A stretch of DNA of 64,000 nt from Russula earlei (GCA_025769875.1 JAGFNK010000015.1:62001-126000); one strand, 5' to 3'. Counted from the stretch's first letter, positions 44,530-57,256 are shown. Numbers and translations are program-made. Notes: generated by a model not told the origin, from the sequence alone.

Positions 44530-46290
44530 CGCGCCTCGGTCGGTCATGTCGCCAACTACGCATACGAGCTGCTCACAACTGTTGGCTAGGTCTTCAACCC
44601 AATCCAGTCGGTTGCGCCACTTTAGCGACAACGAGGAGCCGTGAGAGATTTCAAGGCCAGCGGTAAGCACACACACGCTGCTTTGAGTCGTCGTCATGCG
44701 CATGTGCCGTGGCTCATCTGCCGTGCATCGTTTGTGTTCTCCAGTTCAAGAAGAGCGTCAGCTCGTATTACGAGCCGTCCGTCGTAGCAATTTCCTGATC
44801 GCCCGGCCCGAGTATATTCTCTGTGATGACGTGGGCATAGTAGGCATCTTTAAGTACGTCGATGACCAAAAGATGGCTGTAAGTCATGTCGGATTGTGCC
44901 GTATATGCTGTATCAGCTAACATGCCCGCACCACTTCACAACACAGCGCGAACACTGTCGTCGCATTCCTTGCCAAAAATACAGACGGAATTCTCAAGGA
45001 CAAGGTTCACGATCTCCAGAATAAGCTGGTAGAGCTCCGTTCGTCACTCTATCTCTGCGGTCCACGCGTGTACTCTCTGCGTCCTGGCTTCGTGTTCTGC
45101 TCCACCCAGTTTACGACGACCTCCGGTGACGTACATCATGCTCAAATATACGTACCGCAGCCCAGATGGCCCTCATAATAACGTCTGCGATCCCAACACG
45201 GGCAAGGCTCACGAACTGTATGCGCGCAGCGTGCAGCAGACGCATCCCCTCGCAACATGCTCCAGACGCTGGCCTTGTCTTTGACACTCTACACAAGCGT
45301 GAAACGGTTGAGCCACTTTTCATTCTGGCACCTTCCACCATTTATTGACTTCTGTGGTTCCAGTTCGTCAGTCACCCAGCTAGATTGTTCAGCATGACGT
45401 TTTTGTTTGCGGCGCTTGTCATCCATAGTAAGTTATCCTTACGTTTTGACGCACGCTGTTCTGATCTACTTTTTCAGAAAGCGTTCTCCGCACGTCTCAT
45501 GCAGACATGAACATCAACGAGACGTCCTCGTATGTCGACCTCGCACCACTGTATGGCAACAACAAAGAGACCCTCGACAATGTTGGAGTTGCAGCCACAG
45601 CGCGACGACAACACCAGCTCGGAAGTCCCAGCTCCAGGTTCACACATATGCACGTTTCGATAACGTGGTTTTCCTTTCATGCCACTCTACCTTTGTCTTA
45701 TTCAAGTATATAATGTACTATACCATCTTTCTCGCACCTCAGTCTTGATTCATACAGACTGAGGTCAGTTACACTTTCTATCTAGCTATATCCAGTACTA
45801 ACACTAGTCCTAGCGCGATCTTATCGCTACAGACAAGATTCGCGTGCGTGATGGCCGAGGGCTCCTCTTTCCTGACACATTCACCGAAGATCCTCTTCTC
45901 CTGTTTCCACCCGCTGTCTGAGGATTGTTCATGCTCTTCAACCACAACTATACCGTACGTCCTTGACCTTTCAACACCATTTCCGATCGTCATGTAGTAC
46001 ATTACAAACAAACTTAACGAGCTGCCGCCTTGACCAATCCCGATGATATCCCTTTGGAGGATCCTCACCGTGTAAAGATGCTCGCCGATCAGAACGAGAG
46101 GACTTTCCAGACTGCGCGGCTCATCAACTGCTCTTGGTTCGGAATTGCGATCTTTTCCAATTAACTTAGCCGCATTCTCGGCCTCATCCTCCGAGGTAAC
46201 AACTAGACCTGGAATCCCTTTGGTGTCCGTGATTCCTTCTGCCATTCCATCCCAATATGACTGTAGCAAGCCAAGACGGCGGGCGCTGAG
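44530..46290 (+). pseudogene. Ppo-type fatty-acid dioxygenase (linoleate diol synthase) remnant
   Basis: Ppo proteins are heme oxygenases fused to P450-like domains that make oxylipin (psi) signals. Pieces follow the family order over several frames: FKKSVSSYYEPSVVAIS (about 44750); VYDDLPVTYIMLKYTYRSPD then GPHNNVCDPNTGKAHELYAR and SVQQTHPL (45110-45245); GLVFDTLHKRETVEP (about 45275); FLFAALVIH (45400); SHADMNINETSSYVDLAPLY then GNNKETLDNV (45500-45585); VRDGRGLLFPDTFTEDPL (about 45845); NPDDIPLEDPHRVKMLADQN and TARLINCSWFGIAIFSN (46040-46160). Frameshifts and in-frame stops separate the pieces, and a hairpin-bearing insertion at about 45730 interrupts them. The heme-ligand region and the P450 half are absent. 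Confidence 0.65.
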
Positions 46291-47059
46291 TTCGTGCGAC
46301 AGGTCAGGTGGAAACGGAACAAAGAGATCGAGCGAGAAGCCTGAAACTTGAAGTGCTCGGGATCACACCGATTTCGTGGGGGATATGTAGATTGTAGTTC
46401 TGTTCTTTCGAGTCTGAGGACAACTAGTTTACATACATGTGAGCACGCGACAAGGACTACAGAGTAGCACTAATCAGGTGAGAATCATAGGTGTATGGCA
46501 TCGTGATGAAGCGAAAGTGTACCAAGGTGACGAAGCCTACTATCCTAATGAAAGGCTAATGGCCACGACGTCACAAACGTATCGTACTGAGGATAGGCAG
46601 AAATCTAGAACAAGAGATCGGAACAAAGGCGCAGGCAGTCCGAGCAAGGGCGGGCAAGAATCTTGCCCATTTGGCTTCCTGAACGAGGGTGAAGGATGTG
46701 GGCAGAATTAGAGAAAGATTCAAGGATGGACATACGACCAGACTGGCGTCCACCTCTTGATCAATTGTGATCACAATGTCCCAGATGAGAAAAGCGAGAG
46801 CGGCGACTGCAAGATGGCGATGGTCAGCAGGATGACTGCTTTGGGAGTCTGATGACCTGACCCGAGCTCAGGTCGACACTGTAAGAGCCCTGGTATGGAA
46901 AATCATCATGAGACATGGGTGGGAGGGGAAGAAAAAGGAGGGTGTGGATGAAGGAAAAGAGCCATGTCAAAGGGAGGGATGAAAGAAAAGGATTTGTAGA
47001 GAGTTGGACTCGGATATCATTGTCATTCATTGAGTTTAATCAAAGTTTTCTTGACCGTA

Positions 47060-47220
47060 ATAACCCGTAATGCCGTATTACGGCCGTCTTCTACCCCAGT
47101 ACCGTACCGTATAGGCTGCTGAAGTGGAAGCAGACGGTACGGGTAACGGTACGGATAGTAGCCGTATACATACCGTATCGAGTACGGCCGTAGCCGTATA
47201 CGGTACGGTTGGCAGCCCTA
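47060..47220 (-). repeat. Right terminal/subterminal ACGGTA repeat block
   Basis: Same composition as the left block and inverted relative to it, ending ...GGCAGCCCTA at about 47220. Contains CCGTATACATACCGTATCG and several ACGGTACGG words. The F-box gene begins only ~125 bp downstream, so this block is effectively its promoter flank. Confidence 0.8.
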
Positions 47221-47346
47221 CGAGTCCTGCGCATACATCATCTAGGTCTCCCGTCCGACTCTCGGCCTCCTCCTGGCCGACGGACAAGCATACCAGCAAG
47301 GCGATCCGTCTCTTTTTCGTACCACGAATCTTCACCAATCCGACTG

Positions 47347-48951
47347 ATGGCAGAACCGGCCGCATCATCCCAAGCCTGGCCAATTCCCGTGGATGAGGGT
47401 TACGACTGGAAGGGGGGTCGTCGCAATGCTTTATGTAAGCAGATGCGGGTTGCTCAACAATCATTCCCCCTCACTCGCAGCAGGCTATGCCTCGACGATC
47501 GAAGCTCTCCCCGAAGAAGTCCTCTTGGTGATATTCTGTTTCTACAAGCTTGCCTCTTCAATTAAGTCATGGGATGGCAAAAGCTTGTACATGTGTGCCG
47601 GCGATGGCGAGCTGTCGTGTTTGCCTCACGGCATAGGCTCGATCTGCGGCTTCTCTGCACGTATAGGACCCCTGTCAGAAAAATACTAGATTGCTGGCCA
47701 CCCCTCCCGATAATTATACGATACGGTGAACGTGTCGAACATGCGGGACTTCAGCTTCCATCTCCGGACGATGAAGATAACATTATCGTGGCCCTCGAAA
47801 ACCGTGATCGCGTATGTGAAGTGGAACTCGCTGTAGGACCCGCGCTGTTCGCGAGATTGATGAGGGTGATGCAGAAGCCGTTTCCTCTCCTGGAGTCTCT
47901 GGTACTGAGGGTTAGGAATACGTCCCTGGCCCTTCCTAACGCGTTTCTCGGTGGTTTTGCTCCTCGGTTATGCGACGTTTACTTGGACGCCATCACGCCC
48001 CCTGCCTTACCCATGTTCCTTTCTTCCGCCATGGATCTTGTCCACCTTCAACTCGTACAGCTCCCACGCAATCCGTATACCTCCTCCGAGGCACTCGTCG
48101 CAGCCCTGTCCGCAATGACCCGGCTAAAAATCCTTCGCATAAATTTTGCTGATCTCTCCTCCCCTCCCCCTTACCCAACAACTGTCCCCTCGTCTCTGGT
48201 ACGACGCGTCGTCCTGCCTGCTCTGTTTTATCTTGAATTCCAAGGCACTAGCGAGTACCTGGAAGACTTTGCGGCCAGAATCGATGGCACCCCCTCGCTC
48301 GGGCGGGCCTACGTGTCCTTCTTCGACCAACAAACCATGTTCGAAATTCCGCACTTTGCCCAGCTCGTCGCTCGCGCGGACATGCAGCGTGCGCTCAGCG
48401 AAGCACAAATGCTCCCCAGCAGGGACAGGATTTACATCTCTCTGTGCGGGCCAAGGGACGGACGGCGAGGGGAAAGGGCAGCAGCGCCAGGCGGCCCACC
48501 CGGCCCACCGCCTTCGATGGAGGAGTGGTTCCGGCTGCAGGTGTCGTGCGCGCAATCGAGTCGGCAGGTGCCCCTGATGGCCCGGATCTTGCGCCAGATA
48601 TCCTCCCTCCTGTCCTGCGTGCGGAAACTCGAGATCCTCACGTCGATCCTCACGCCGCAGACCCGCGGGGACGTCGTGGGCGCCACGGAATGGCTCGGGC
48701 TTTTCCTCCCGTTCGGCGGCGTGGAGGTTCTCCACGTCGCCCATGGATCCGTCCCGGACGTGGCACGCGCGCTGCGAGACGTCGCGGGGGAAAGGGCCGC
48801 GGAGGTGCTGCCTGCGTTGCGTGAACTCCGCTTTGATTGGTTTGCGTCGCGGTGGGAGGAGGCTGTTGCGTCGTTCATATCCGCGCGCCAGCTCTCGGGT
48901 CATCTGCCGATCGCATTTTCTCGACTGAATAAAACCCTCCCACTCCCGTGA
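47347..48951 (+). CDS. F-box protein with LRR-like C-terminal region, frameshifted
   Basis: F-box proteins recruit targets to SCF ubiquitin ligases through Skp1. Exon 1 (47347-47398, MAEPAASSQAWPIPVDE) splices over 82 nt to 47481, giving STIEALPEEVLLVIFCFYK, the first half of an F-box. The second half, WQKLVHVCRRWRAVVFASRH, continues in another frame from about 47569. There is a stop in that frame just upstream and no short GT-AG intron, so a one- or two-base indel near 47555-47570 breaks the box. The rest is open to 48951: IIIRYGERVEH, repeated L..L.L..V... units such as PFPLLESLVLRVRNTSLALP, a Gly/Pro-rich loop, and ALRELRFDWFASRWEEAVAS. Either a recent pseudogene, a sequencing error, or translation from Met 47569 without a full F-box. 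Confidence 0.7.
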
Positions 48952-49248
48952 CGTGGGAATCGACGTGGGGGATATCCAAGTCGGCGAGCCATTCACTCAA
49001 AGGATATCTGAGACCAGCCCTTTCGCCTCTATGAGCCCAGTAACTCGCGCACGTCCCCTTTCTCACTGGAAAAGCCTTCTCTTTTTGGGGATGCCTCAGA
49101 CGATCTCACGAGTCTGCGTGCAACCATTGGTGCCTTGGTGCATGTTGACATGAGTTATTAACAACCGTTTCTGAGCTGCTTCTGAAGTCCGCTCGGCACC
49201 ATGGGTCGAACGAGACGAATACAAGGGAAAACATATTCCTAGAATTGC

Positions 49249-52200
49249 TCAACCTCCTGCAGTACCAAAGCCAGGCGCGCAATTCTGGATGGAAATGCTT
49301 GATGATCCGCTTCGCATGTAACATATCTTGGCGGTGATACAACTCCCAGTGCACGGACGCGTGTGCACCGATTGCTTAGTCTGGAAGTTGGTGAAAGCCT
49401 GTCATCACATGATCCATTCAGCTTCTCTTCAAGGACCCGAGATCCGAGATAGGGGAATCCACGCACCGTAACGAGGCTCGAGTTGGTTTCCATTTCTGCA
49501 AGCCGAGGATGGAATCAGAGGGAAGCATGAGGGGAACAGGCGGAGGGAGAAAGGACGTACGCTCGGTCACAAGATGCCACCACGTTGCATTCAGCGGCGC
49601 ATTTGCGTCCCAGGTGATGTTCTTCCCGTACGCAGCACGCGTGCTGTATTCGTACACATAGCTCGGTCCGAACTCGGTCTGCCCATCCAATCCAGGGTAC
49701 GAGTTTACATCGCTCCGCCACCTATATCCCATGACATGATATACGTCCCGTCCACTTTTGGGGGCTAAAATGGAACTCACGTGTGCGCATCAACGATATC
49801 GAAGGTCTGGGAAGAAAGGACAGTCTAAATGAAGCGAGATTTCGAGTTGGGAGGACTTACAGCGGAGTCGACCTCGTACACGCGGAAGCCAGAGTTCAAA
49901 TTCGTGAACGGCGTGACGGATGGCCCAATCCAGGATGTTGTGATCGCCGTCTGGGCAGTTTGGTTCGTCCCGTTGTTGGTGTAGTAAATCTAGGGATGGA
50001 TTAAACAGACTTGAAAGCCGACACGGAACGGTGACGGACTGAAAACATATCCTCATGGGTATGGCCAAAGAATATATCTGTGAGACTACATGAGGGTCTC
50101 ATATGATGTGAAGTCATTAAAGACGCACTTGCGATAACATGTGGGGAGAAACGGTCGACGCTAATGCCAGAGATGAGTTGAGCTATGAAAACAAACAAAC
50201 AAACTGGAATCCACTTACATCTGGTAGACTATCACAGCACATCACAGTTATCACGGTTCATTAATACGGAGAAGAACATATGCACGGCACCCACAAAGGT
50301 TACTTGGTACTTCTAGCGCATCTGTCGCATCCCAGCCAGTGGGAACATGGCCTATGATCCAAACTGATCGAGAACGTCAGCAAACGCATAAGTTGCACGC
50401 GAGGGACACGCCTCTATCTCCCACGTCTTCAGCGTCCTGCAACTGGTCAGTTAGGAACCGCAACATCCCAGACTTGTCGGGTATACTGAGGTTGATGTAG
50501 TTAAACAAGTTGGGGCTGTGAACAGTTAGCGTCGTGACCACATCTCGATGTGACACTGCCCCCTACATGTACCCTGGATCGCATACCCCGCGTCAGCTCT
50601 GTTTCACCGGGGAACAATGCACGTACAGAAGTCGGAGTTGAGGGAAATCAGGCGTAGTCCGTCACGGCGCTGCACGCTATACGCTGCATAGTGAGAGCGT
50701 GCTTGCAAAACCGCACTCCCGGGCAGCCAGTCCTCTAGCTTCCATAGGCCAGCAACGTGATCATAGTTCCTACACGGGATGTCTCCAATCCCTTTAAATG
50801 ATAGGCATACGAGGAACACTGACCAGCTGAACTGTTCGGCCTCCGCGCCTCCTAGTGAATGAGGGGCAGCCTGATGCCTGCGACGCGTCACCGACAGTTC
50901 GCAATCTTCAACGATAGCGTTGGACATACTGGTCATAGGTGTCGTGGTTTCCAAGCGCAACGTAGACTGGGCCAGGACCCAACGTACGTTTGAACAGGTC
51001 ATATACCACCCGCTGTCTCAGAATAAACATTCCATAACCTCCGAGCGATCACGCATGAGTGCCCACCTCTTCGTACATCACATAATCCCTAACTCCCCCA
51101 TTAGACCCCGCACGCGCCCTTGAAGGAGCGCGACTCACCTGGATTGCTGATTCTCCGGGTCGTGTGATACGAGGTCACCGGTGAAGATAGTCCAGGCGAA
51201 TCCCGTTTGCTCCGTCCCGGTAAGCGGCGGAATCGCCTCAAGTGCAGCAGCCGCGAGCGAGAATGGCGTGTCACTGTTCCCGTGTGACGGTCCGGGTAAA
51301 GCGCCGGTCAGTCAACTGATCGGCTCCGGCCCCATTTCCGCGCCGCCGACGTACCAAAGGTACGAACCGTATCGTGGCGCCGGAAAGAGCGTCTGGTTCG
51401 GACTATTTGCGTTGAAGGTATTGTCGCGACAGCACTGCGCGGCAGAGCAGTTCGCCTCTGAGCCTGTCGCATACCCTGCAGCACATGGTAAGCGACTATG
51501 GTAAGCTCAAGCAGCTGGAGATGGCCGAGAAGGACACGGGGGTTGTTCGGAGGGCGCATCAATCCGACATGGATCGGAAGGTGGCCGATGGTGTAGGGAT
51601 GGATATTGATTTGGAGCTGGCCTGGGTATGGAGAATGAAAGCAACCTTTCGGGGGTGGAACTCACGAGGCGTTCTGTGCCACGTGGATCTCGCACCCCAA
51701 AGGACCGCAATTGAAAGGGCCAGAAAGAAGGATTCGAGACGTACGAGGGTCGAGATGGAAGTCCGACAAGTGCAACACCTTGAGGCGTTCCCCACTCGGC
51801 ATCTTTGGCGCGGGGAGCGGATTAGGTTTTGGCTTCGCAAACCAACCGGTAAGGTTCAGGGGTGGCGTGGGCGGGAGCGGACACGAGCCCGCGAAGAAGC
51901 CGTTGCATATCAACTATTCCATAAGGGAGTGCGAAGTCCGCGACTCGGTCAGAGACGTCAGACGCGAGGTTCCAGCACTGGCGCGCGCACCTGGCCGTCG
52001 TACCCCTGTACGTCCGCCTTCGCGAACACCTGCGTGAGCACCGAGCCGAAGCTCGTTGGGCCGAATTGCGCCGCGCATTTGTCGGACAGTTTCATTTCCT
52101 GGCAGATGAACTCGAGGAGCGGGGGGCCTTGCTCCGGCGCGGCTTGCGAGATAAACTGGGCGAGTTGGAGGATCAGGACGCAGCCCTTGCACTTGTCGCT

Positions 52201-52717
52201 CGAGAGGAGGCCGTTGGCGGCCATCCATCCGAATTGCGCCTTTGCGACTTGCAGGAGAGATTTGCCGGAGGCGGGGCTGGGGAGGAGGTGGAGATCTCGG
52301 GTATCATTCTGCGGCGCGAGGAGCGTGAGAAAGGACGACGAACGAACGGAAGGCGCCCGTCGAGAGATCGTCCAGCGCGAGGACGGGATGTCCCGTATTA
52401 TGACTCACCTGGGGAATGGTCCTCGGATCAGTCAGTTCGGGTACGAATACCTTGTGCTAACAAAAATGTGGCGTCAGGACATCGACGGCTTCACAAAACA
52501 CGGTATGTCTGCGCACGAGCACCGGATCAGAAATGACAGGCTGGGGTTGTGCAGAGGTGGCGGTGGGATCGTTGTAATACGAGTCGTATAGGCTAGTTGG
52601 AAACGCGCCCGGAGGGGCATACGACGAGGGCCCATATGAGAGCGACAATGTGACGATGGCCTGCGACAATGCGACTAGGACGCAGACCCGGATCGGAGGC
52701 CGGAGGATGGGAGCCAT
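49249..52717 (-). CDS. Secreted acid sphingomyelinase-like phosphodiesterase, copy A
   Basis: Calcineurin-like metallophosphoesterase of the ASM family, probably secreted and cleaving sphingomyelin-type or other phosphodiesters. Met at 52717 starts a signal peptide (MAPILRPPIRVCVLVALSQA...). A saposin-B-like Cys block follows (DKCKGCVLILQLAQFISQA, FICQEMKLSDKCAAQFGP). The metal site is seen as KVLHLSDFHLDPR, FTGDL-type Asp in the next exons, YVALGNHDTY (about 50930) and DIFFGHTHEDMFS (about 50070), with VPTGWDATDALEV (about 50330) between. C-terminal FQTKQSVHTRPCTGSCITAK and ICYMRSGSSSISIQNC end at the stop 49249-49251. At least a dozen small introns are present; not every join was verified. 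Lies head-to-tail with copy B. Confidence 0.8.
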
Positions 52718-53219
52718 ATCGGTTGGCTTACGGTGGGGCTTTTGGGAGTGGTCGAGAAGCAGAAGGGGACAGCACGGTAAGGGAGTGTGGATAATTAAAT
52801 GAAGGAGGGCAGACAGCGAGGTGACGACGGACAAGAGAGTGAGTTCGGAAGGGGCAACGGTAGCCGACGGATTCGAATCAGGGCCAAGAGGACATGATGC
52901 GACCACATGGGGGCTTCGGGGGTGTGAAAGGTGCGAGTGGAGTGTTACCCACCCGTTATTAATCACAGTCGTTGGGATCATTTCTGTGATCAAAGTACCG
53001 TACACCATACGACGGGTAGGCTACATCAAGCGGAGAGCGAGCGTACCGAGCCCCGCGGAGGGGGGATGGATGAATGTCCAGAAGATCGCTTGTTGCTAGG
53101 TCAATCCGAAGACTCAGCCACACTCCGTACCACATCCTGTCCCATTTCTTTCTCTCTGCTCTGGATCCTCTCATCACCACATATGAAAGGAAACATAAAT
53201 ATCATAATGGTTCTCCACG
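52718..53219. promoter_or_regulatory. Spacer between the two sphingomyelinase-like genes
   Basis: About 500 bp that must hold the 3' flank of copy B and the promoter of copy A. A long frame on the minus strand here is only an upstream extension of the copy A first exon. No motif stood out. Confidence 0.4.
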
Positions 53220-56200
53220 TTACGACTGCACTGATCCGAACCCCTTCTGGCAATTCTGGATGGCGATACTTGCAGAGCCGCTTCGCATGTAACATATCTT
53301 CGCAGTGATACAATCCCCGGTGCACGGACGCGTGAGGACAGATTGTTTACCCTGGAATTCGGTGAACGTCTGTTTCACATGACCCATCATCAATAGCCAA
53401 GATCCGAGACATGGAAATTCACGCACCGCAACGAGGCTCGATGTTCTTTTCCATCTCTGCCGGTGGAAAATGGCATTCAGAGCGAAAGAATCGGAGAACG
53501 AGCGGAGCGAGAGGGAACATACCTTCAGTCACAAGATGCCACCACGTTGCATTCAGCGGCGCATTTGCGTCCCAGTTGATGTTCGTGCCGTACGCAGCAC
53601 GCGTGCTGTATTCGTACACATAGCTCGGTCCGAACTCGGTCTGCCCATCCAATCCCGGGAACGAGTTTACATCGCTCCGCCACCTGCATCCCATGACATC
53701 AAGCTCTATCCACGGGGCTAATATGCAACTCACGTGTGTGCATCAACGACGTCGAATGTCTGGCGAGAACGTGAGCCTAGATGAAGCGAGCATCTTCAGA
53801 TGGTTGGAAGGACTTACAGCAGAGTCGACTTCGTACACTCGGAAGCCAGAGTTCAGATTCCTGAGTGGCGTGATGGACGGTCCCAGCCAAGATGTCGTGA
53901 GCGCCGTCTGGGCATTTTGCTCGGTCCCATTGTTGGCATAGAAAATCTACATTTGACTAGGATTACGAGCAAGAGAGCCGATTCGAAAGGTGACGAACTG
54001 AAAACTGGTCCTCGTGGTCATGACCGAAGAATATGTCTGCGTAGATACATCAGCATCTCTATCATCAAAACCATCGAGGACGCACTTGCGATAACATGTG
54101 GGGAGAATCGATCAACACTGGTGTTGATGTATCACGCGACGAAGGGGGGAAAATATCGTGATTCCACTTACATCTGATAAACTGTTATGGAAAGTGTCAG
54201 CCCATCACTATAGAGAACAATAAATACAAAACACCCACAGAGATTACTTGGGGCCTCCAGTGGATTTGACCCATCCCAGCCAGTAGGAACATGTCCGATG
54301 ATCCAAACTGATCGAAGGCCTCAGTAACCAGAAAACACGCTCGTGACGCACACACCTCTATCTCCTACGTCTTCAGCGTCCTGCAGCTCATCAGTCAAGA
54401 ACCGCAGCATCCCCGAAGTGTCAGGTATGCTGAGATTGATGTAGTTAAAGTAGTTCCCGCTGTGAACAATCAGTGCTGTCGCCACGCCCAGATATCATTC
54501 AACGCATACCGGTACCCTGGATTGTGTTCGCTGTGTCACCTCTTGAAGCTAGAAACGCGGAGACACTCACATAGATCGGTGTTAAGTGAAATCACGCGCA
54601 GTCCGTCAGTGCGCTGTACACTATACGCTGCATAGTGAGTGCGTGCCTGCGCAACCACGCTCTGAGGCAGCCACCGCTCTAGCTTCCATAGACTCGCAAC
54701 ATGGTCATAATTCCTATACCGGATGTTTTCAATCTTCCATTTGATAAATGATAAACAAACGGGAAATACAGACCAGCTGAACTGTTTGGCCAGAGCACCT
54801 CCTAGTGAACTGAGGAGCATCCTGGTCTCTGCCACACGTCAGTGCTCGCTTGCGGTCATCAAACGACAAAGCATGATATACATGGTATAGCTGTCGTGGT
54901 TTCCTAGCGTAGCATAAACTGGCCCACTACCCAAAGTACGCTTAAGTAGGTCATATACCACAGTCTGTCTCAGAATGAGTACTTGTGACCTTCAAAATCA
55001 TGCATGAGTGCCCACCTCCGTGTACATCACAAGATCCCTGTCTCAAATTAGAACCTGCGTCAGCACCTGAAGGAATATGACCTACCTGGACATTTGATTC
55101 CCTGGGTCATGTGCGACGAGGTCACCAGTGAATAGGGTCCAGGCGAATCCTGTATCCGCTGTGCCAGTAAGCACAGGGATGGCTTGGAGTATCGCGGCTT
55201 GCGAGCGAGTATGGCGTATCACTGTTCCATGCGACAGTAAGGGTAAAGCGTTGGTCAGTCAACTGGTCGGCCCTGTCCCCATTCCCGATCTACAAACGTA
55301 CCATTTGAAACCAACCGTATCGTGGCGCCGGCAGGACTGTCTGATTTGGGCTATTCGCGTTTAAAGCATTCGTGCGACAACACAAGCCCGACGTGCAGTT
55401 TGCCTCTGACCCTGTCGCGTAGCCTACAATGCATGGTGAGTGGCCATGGAAATCCGAAGCAGCTGAAAAGGGTAGGAGACGAAGAGAGTGGACTCGTTGG
55501 GGGGTACAGTGATGAAGTATGGACTTTGAAAGGTCTACGAGACACAGATGAATATCGATTCGGAGGGTAGACAAGACTATAAAGTTTGGCGGGATTGGGT
55601 AGGCGACGTGTCCTCGTACGGAAAACGAAAAGAAAGACACCAGACGCACGGGGATCGAGATGAAAGTCCGACACGTGCAGCACCTTGAGGCGCTGCCCAC
55701 TCGGTTGCTTGGCCGGAGGCAGTGGATCAGGTTTTGGCCTTGAAAACCAACCGGTGAGGTTCAAGGGCGGCGTCGATGGGAGCGGACACGAGCTGGCAAT
55801 GAAGTTCTGGCATATCATCTGGGAAATGGGAAATGGGACCAACGACTCAGCAAAAGACACGAGGTTCCAGCACTCGTCCTGACCTGGCCATCGTATCCTT
55901 GCACGTCCGCATTCGCCAAGACCTGCGTAAGTACAGGGCCATACGACGTCGCGCCGTATGTCGTTTGACAAGCGCTTGAAAGGCTGTACTGCTGACAGAG
56001 GAACACGAAGAACGCGGGTCCCTGCTCAGGGCGCAGCGAGCGAGAGGAACTGAGCGACTTGGAGGACGGCTTTGCAGCGCCCGCACGTGTTGTTCGTGAA
56101 GGCGGTGTTATTGTTATCGCGGATCCACCGGACCTGTGCTTCTGCGATTTGCAGGAGATATTCGCCGGGGGCGGGGGGAGGGAGAGGGTGCGGATCTTGC

Positions 56201-56571
56201 GGATCATCCTAACGAGGATTGTCAGAACAGTGGACAAATGGAGTTGCGCGTCCACGAGACCCAGAACGGGACATGGCCCACCTTGGGTAGGTTGTTCGGA
56301 TTGGTCAGTTCAGGGGGGTATATCTTATGCTGCACGGAACGTCACTCAATAGTTCACAAAGAGCGGCATATATGCGCACCAGCACCCTATCAGAAACGAC
56401 AGGCTGGGGTTGAGCAGAAGTGGCCGTGGGGTCATTATAATACGAGCTATACAGGCTAGTCGGAAATGCGCCTGGGAGAGTGTAGGACGGGGGTCCATAG
56501 GACAACGAGGATGCAACGCAGGCCTGCCATGCGACCACGGCACAGACCAGAAGCCTGCGAACGCGAGTCAT
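53220..56571 (-). CDS. Secreted acid sphingomyelinase-like phosphodiesterase, copy B
   Basis: Paralogue of copy A with the same order of blocks and similar intron positions, so a tandem duplication. Met at 56571 with signal peptide MTRVRRLLVCAVVAWQACVA. A saposin-like Cys pattern (NTFTNNTCGRCKAVLQVAQF-like region near 56080, FLCQQYSLSSACQTTYGAT) is followed by KVLHVSDFHLDPR, then CTSGLCCRTNALNANSPNQT with a possible N-glycosylation site, FTGDLVAHD, TLGNHDSY (about 54890), VPTGWDGSN-type text (about 54270) and DIFFGHDHE (about 54020). C-terminal FTEFQGKQSVLTRPCTGDCI then TAKICYMRSGSASIAIQNCQ and a stop at 53220-53222. Metal ligands are retained, so both copies could be active. Confidence 0.82.
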
Positions 56572-57256
56572 CGTGGTTTAGCGTAGATCCCGCGGGTACT
56601 TGCGCTCAACCGGGAAGAGGGAGACAACACGGCTGCGTGTATAAATAGGCGAAAGAAGAGCATCTTGTCGTCCAAGTCGACCTAGGAATACGGAGAACTT
56701 TTCATCAAATCGACCCTACCATTGGAGGAAGATCCGAGGAAAGCAGAGGCACGTTCTTTCCCACATCACACGATATACGGTCAGCCCTCAGTATCAAACG
56801 TGGGTCTGTCTGACGGTGTCTGCCATTATATTCGAGTCACGGAGGCTCCACATGGGCGAAGGTCGGTGGATAGAATAGACGAAAAGGCAGTGCGGTATGG
56901 CTTCATACATTTCTAATCCAACAGAAATCGGGACAAAGCGCAGGCATAGGATGTGTGGGTATCATAGTCAATTTACGAGTAGTCTTACAAGTAGTAAAGT
57001 GCAGGAGCAAGAGAGGTAACCGAACCTGGATATTATATCCTCCGGATAATTCATAATGATACGTCGAATCATAGCGTGATGCGCGTGATGGGGTCAAAGG
57101 TCAAAGCTCCACTCCACAGCAGCCTGTTATCGGATGGTGCCGGCTGATGTCTGAAGGCGGGTCGGACCATCGGTGACCACCGAACACTGGAGTAAGACGA
57201 GCGAGCTCAGGCACGCGCACGAGGGACAAGCGGTGAGGGCTCACAGTCTTTATAAG
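56572..57256. other. Intergenic upstream of copy B
   Basis: Promoter side of copy B and 3' flank of the small minus-strand gene. TATAAATAGG at about 56640 (read from the minus strand as CCTATTTATA, ~70 bp before the start) is a plausible TATA element for copy B. Confidence 0.45.

Larger units (their letters stand above)
44187..47220. mobile_element. TIR-bounded segment, hAT-like, carrying a host gene remnant
   Basis: The left end reads TAGGGCTGCCGACCGTACCC (from 44187) and the right end is the inverted match ...ACGGTACGGTTGGCAGCCCTA (to 47220). Inside each end, ~150 bp are packed with ACGGTA/TACGGT units in both orientations, the subterminal-repeat pattern known from hAT transposons. TAGGG termini also fit hAT. 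Flanks are CTCCTGCG on the left and CGAGTCCTGCG on the right. A 7/8 match exists if three bases are allowed, so an 8 bp duplication is only suggestive. No transposase reading frame was found; the interior holds a degraded fatty-acid dioxygenase. Confidence 0.6.

Noticed and set aside
45778..46269. Minus-strand frame of 163 codons
   Set aside because: Antisense of Ppo pieces that read correctly on the plus strand (NPDDIPLEDPHRVK, TARLINCSWFG).
48124..48996. Minus-strand frame of 290 codons opposite the F-box gene
   Set aside because: Arg/Glu-biased antisense shadow; the plus strand has the leucine-repeat pattern.
51485..52591. Plus-strand frame of 368 codons across sphingomyelinase copy A
   Set aside because: Antisense shadow; the minus strand carries the metal-site and saposin motifs at the same place.
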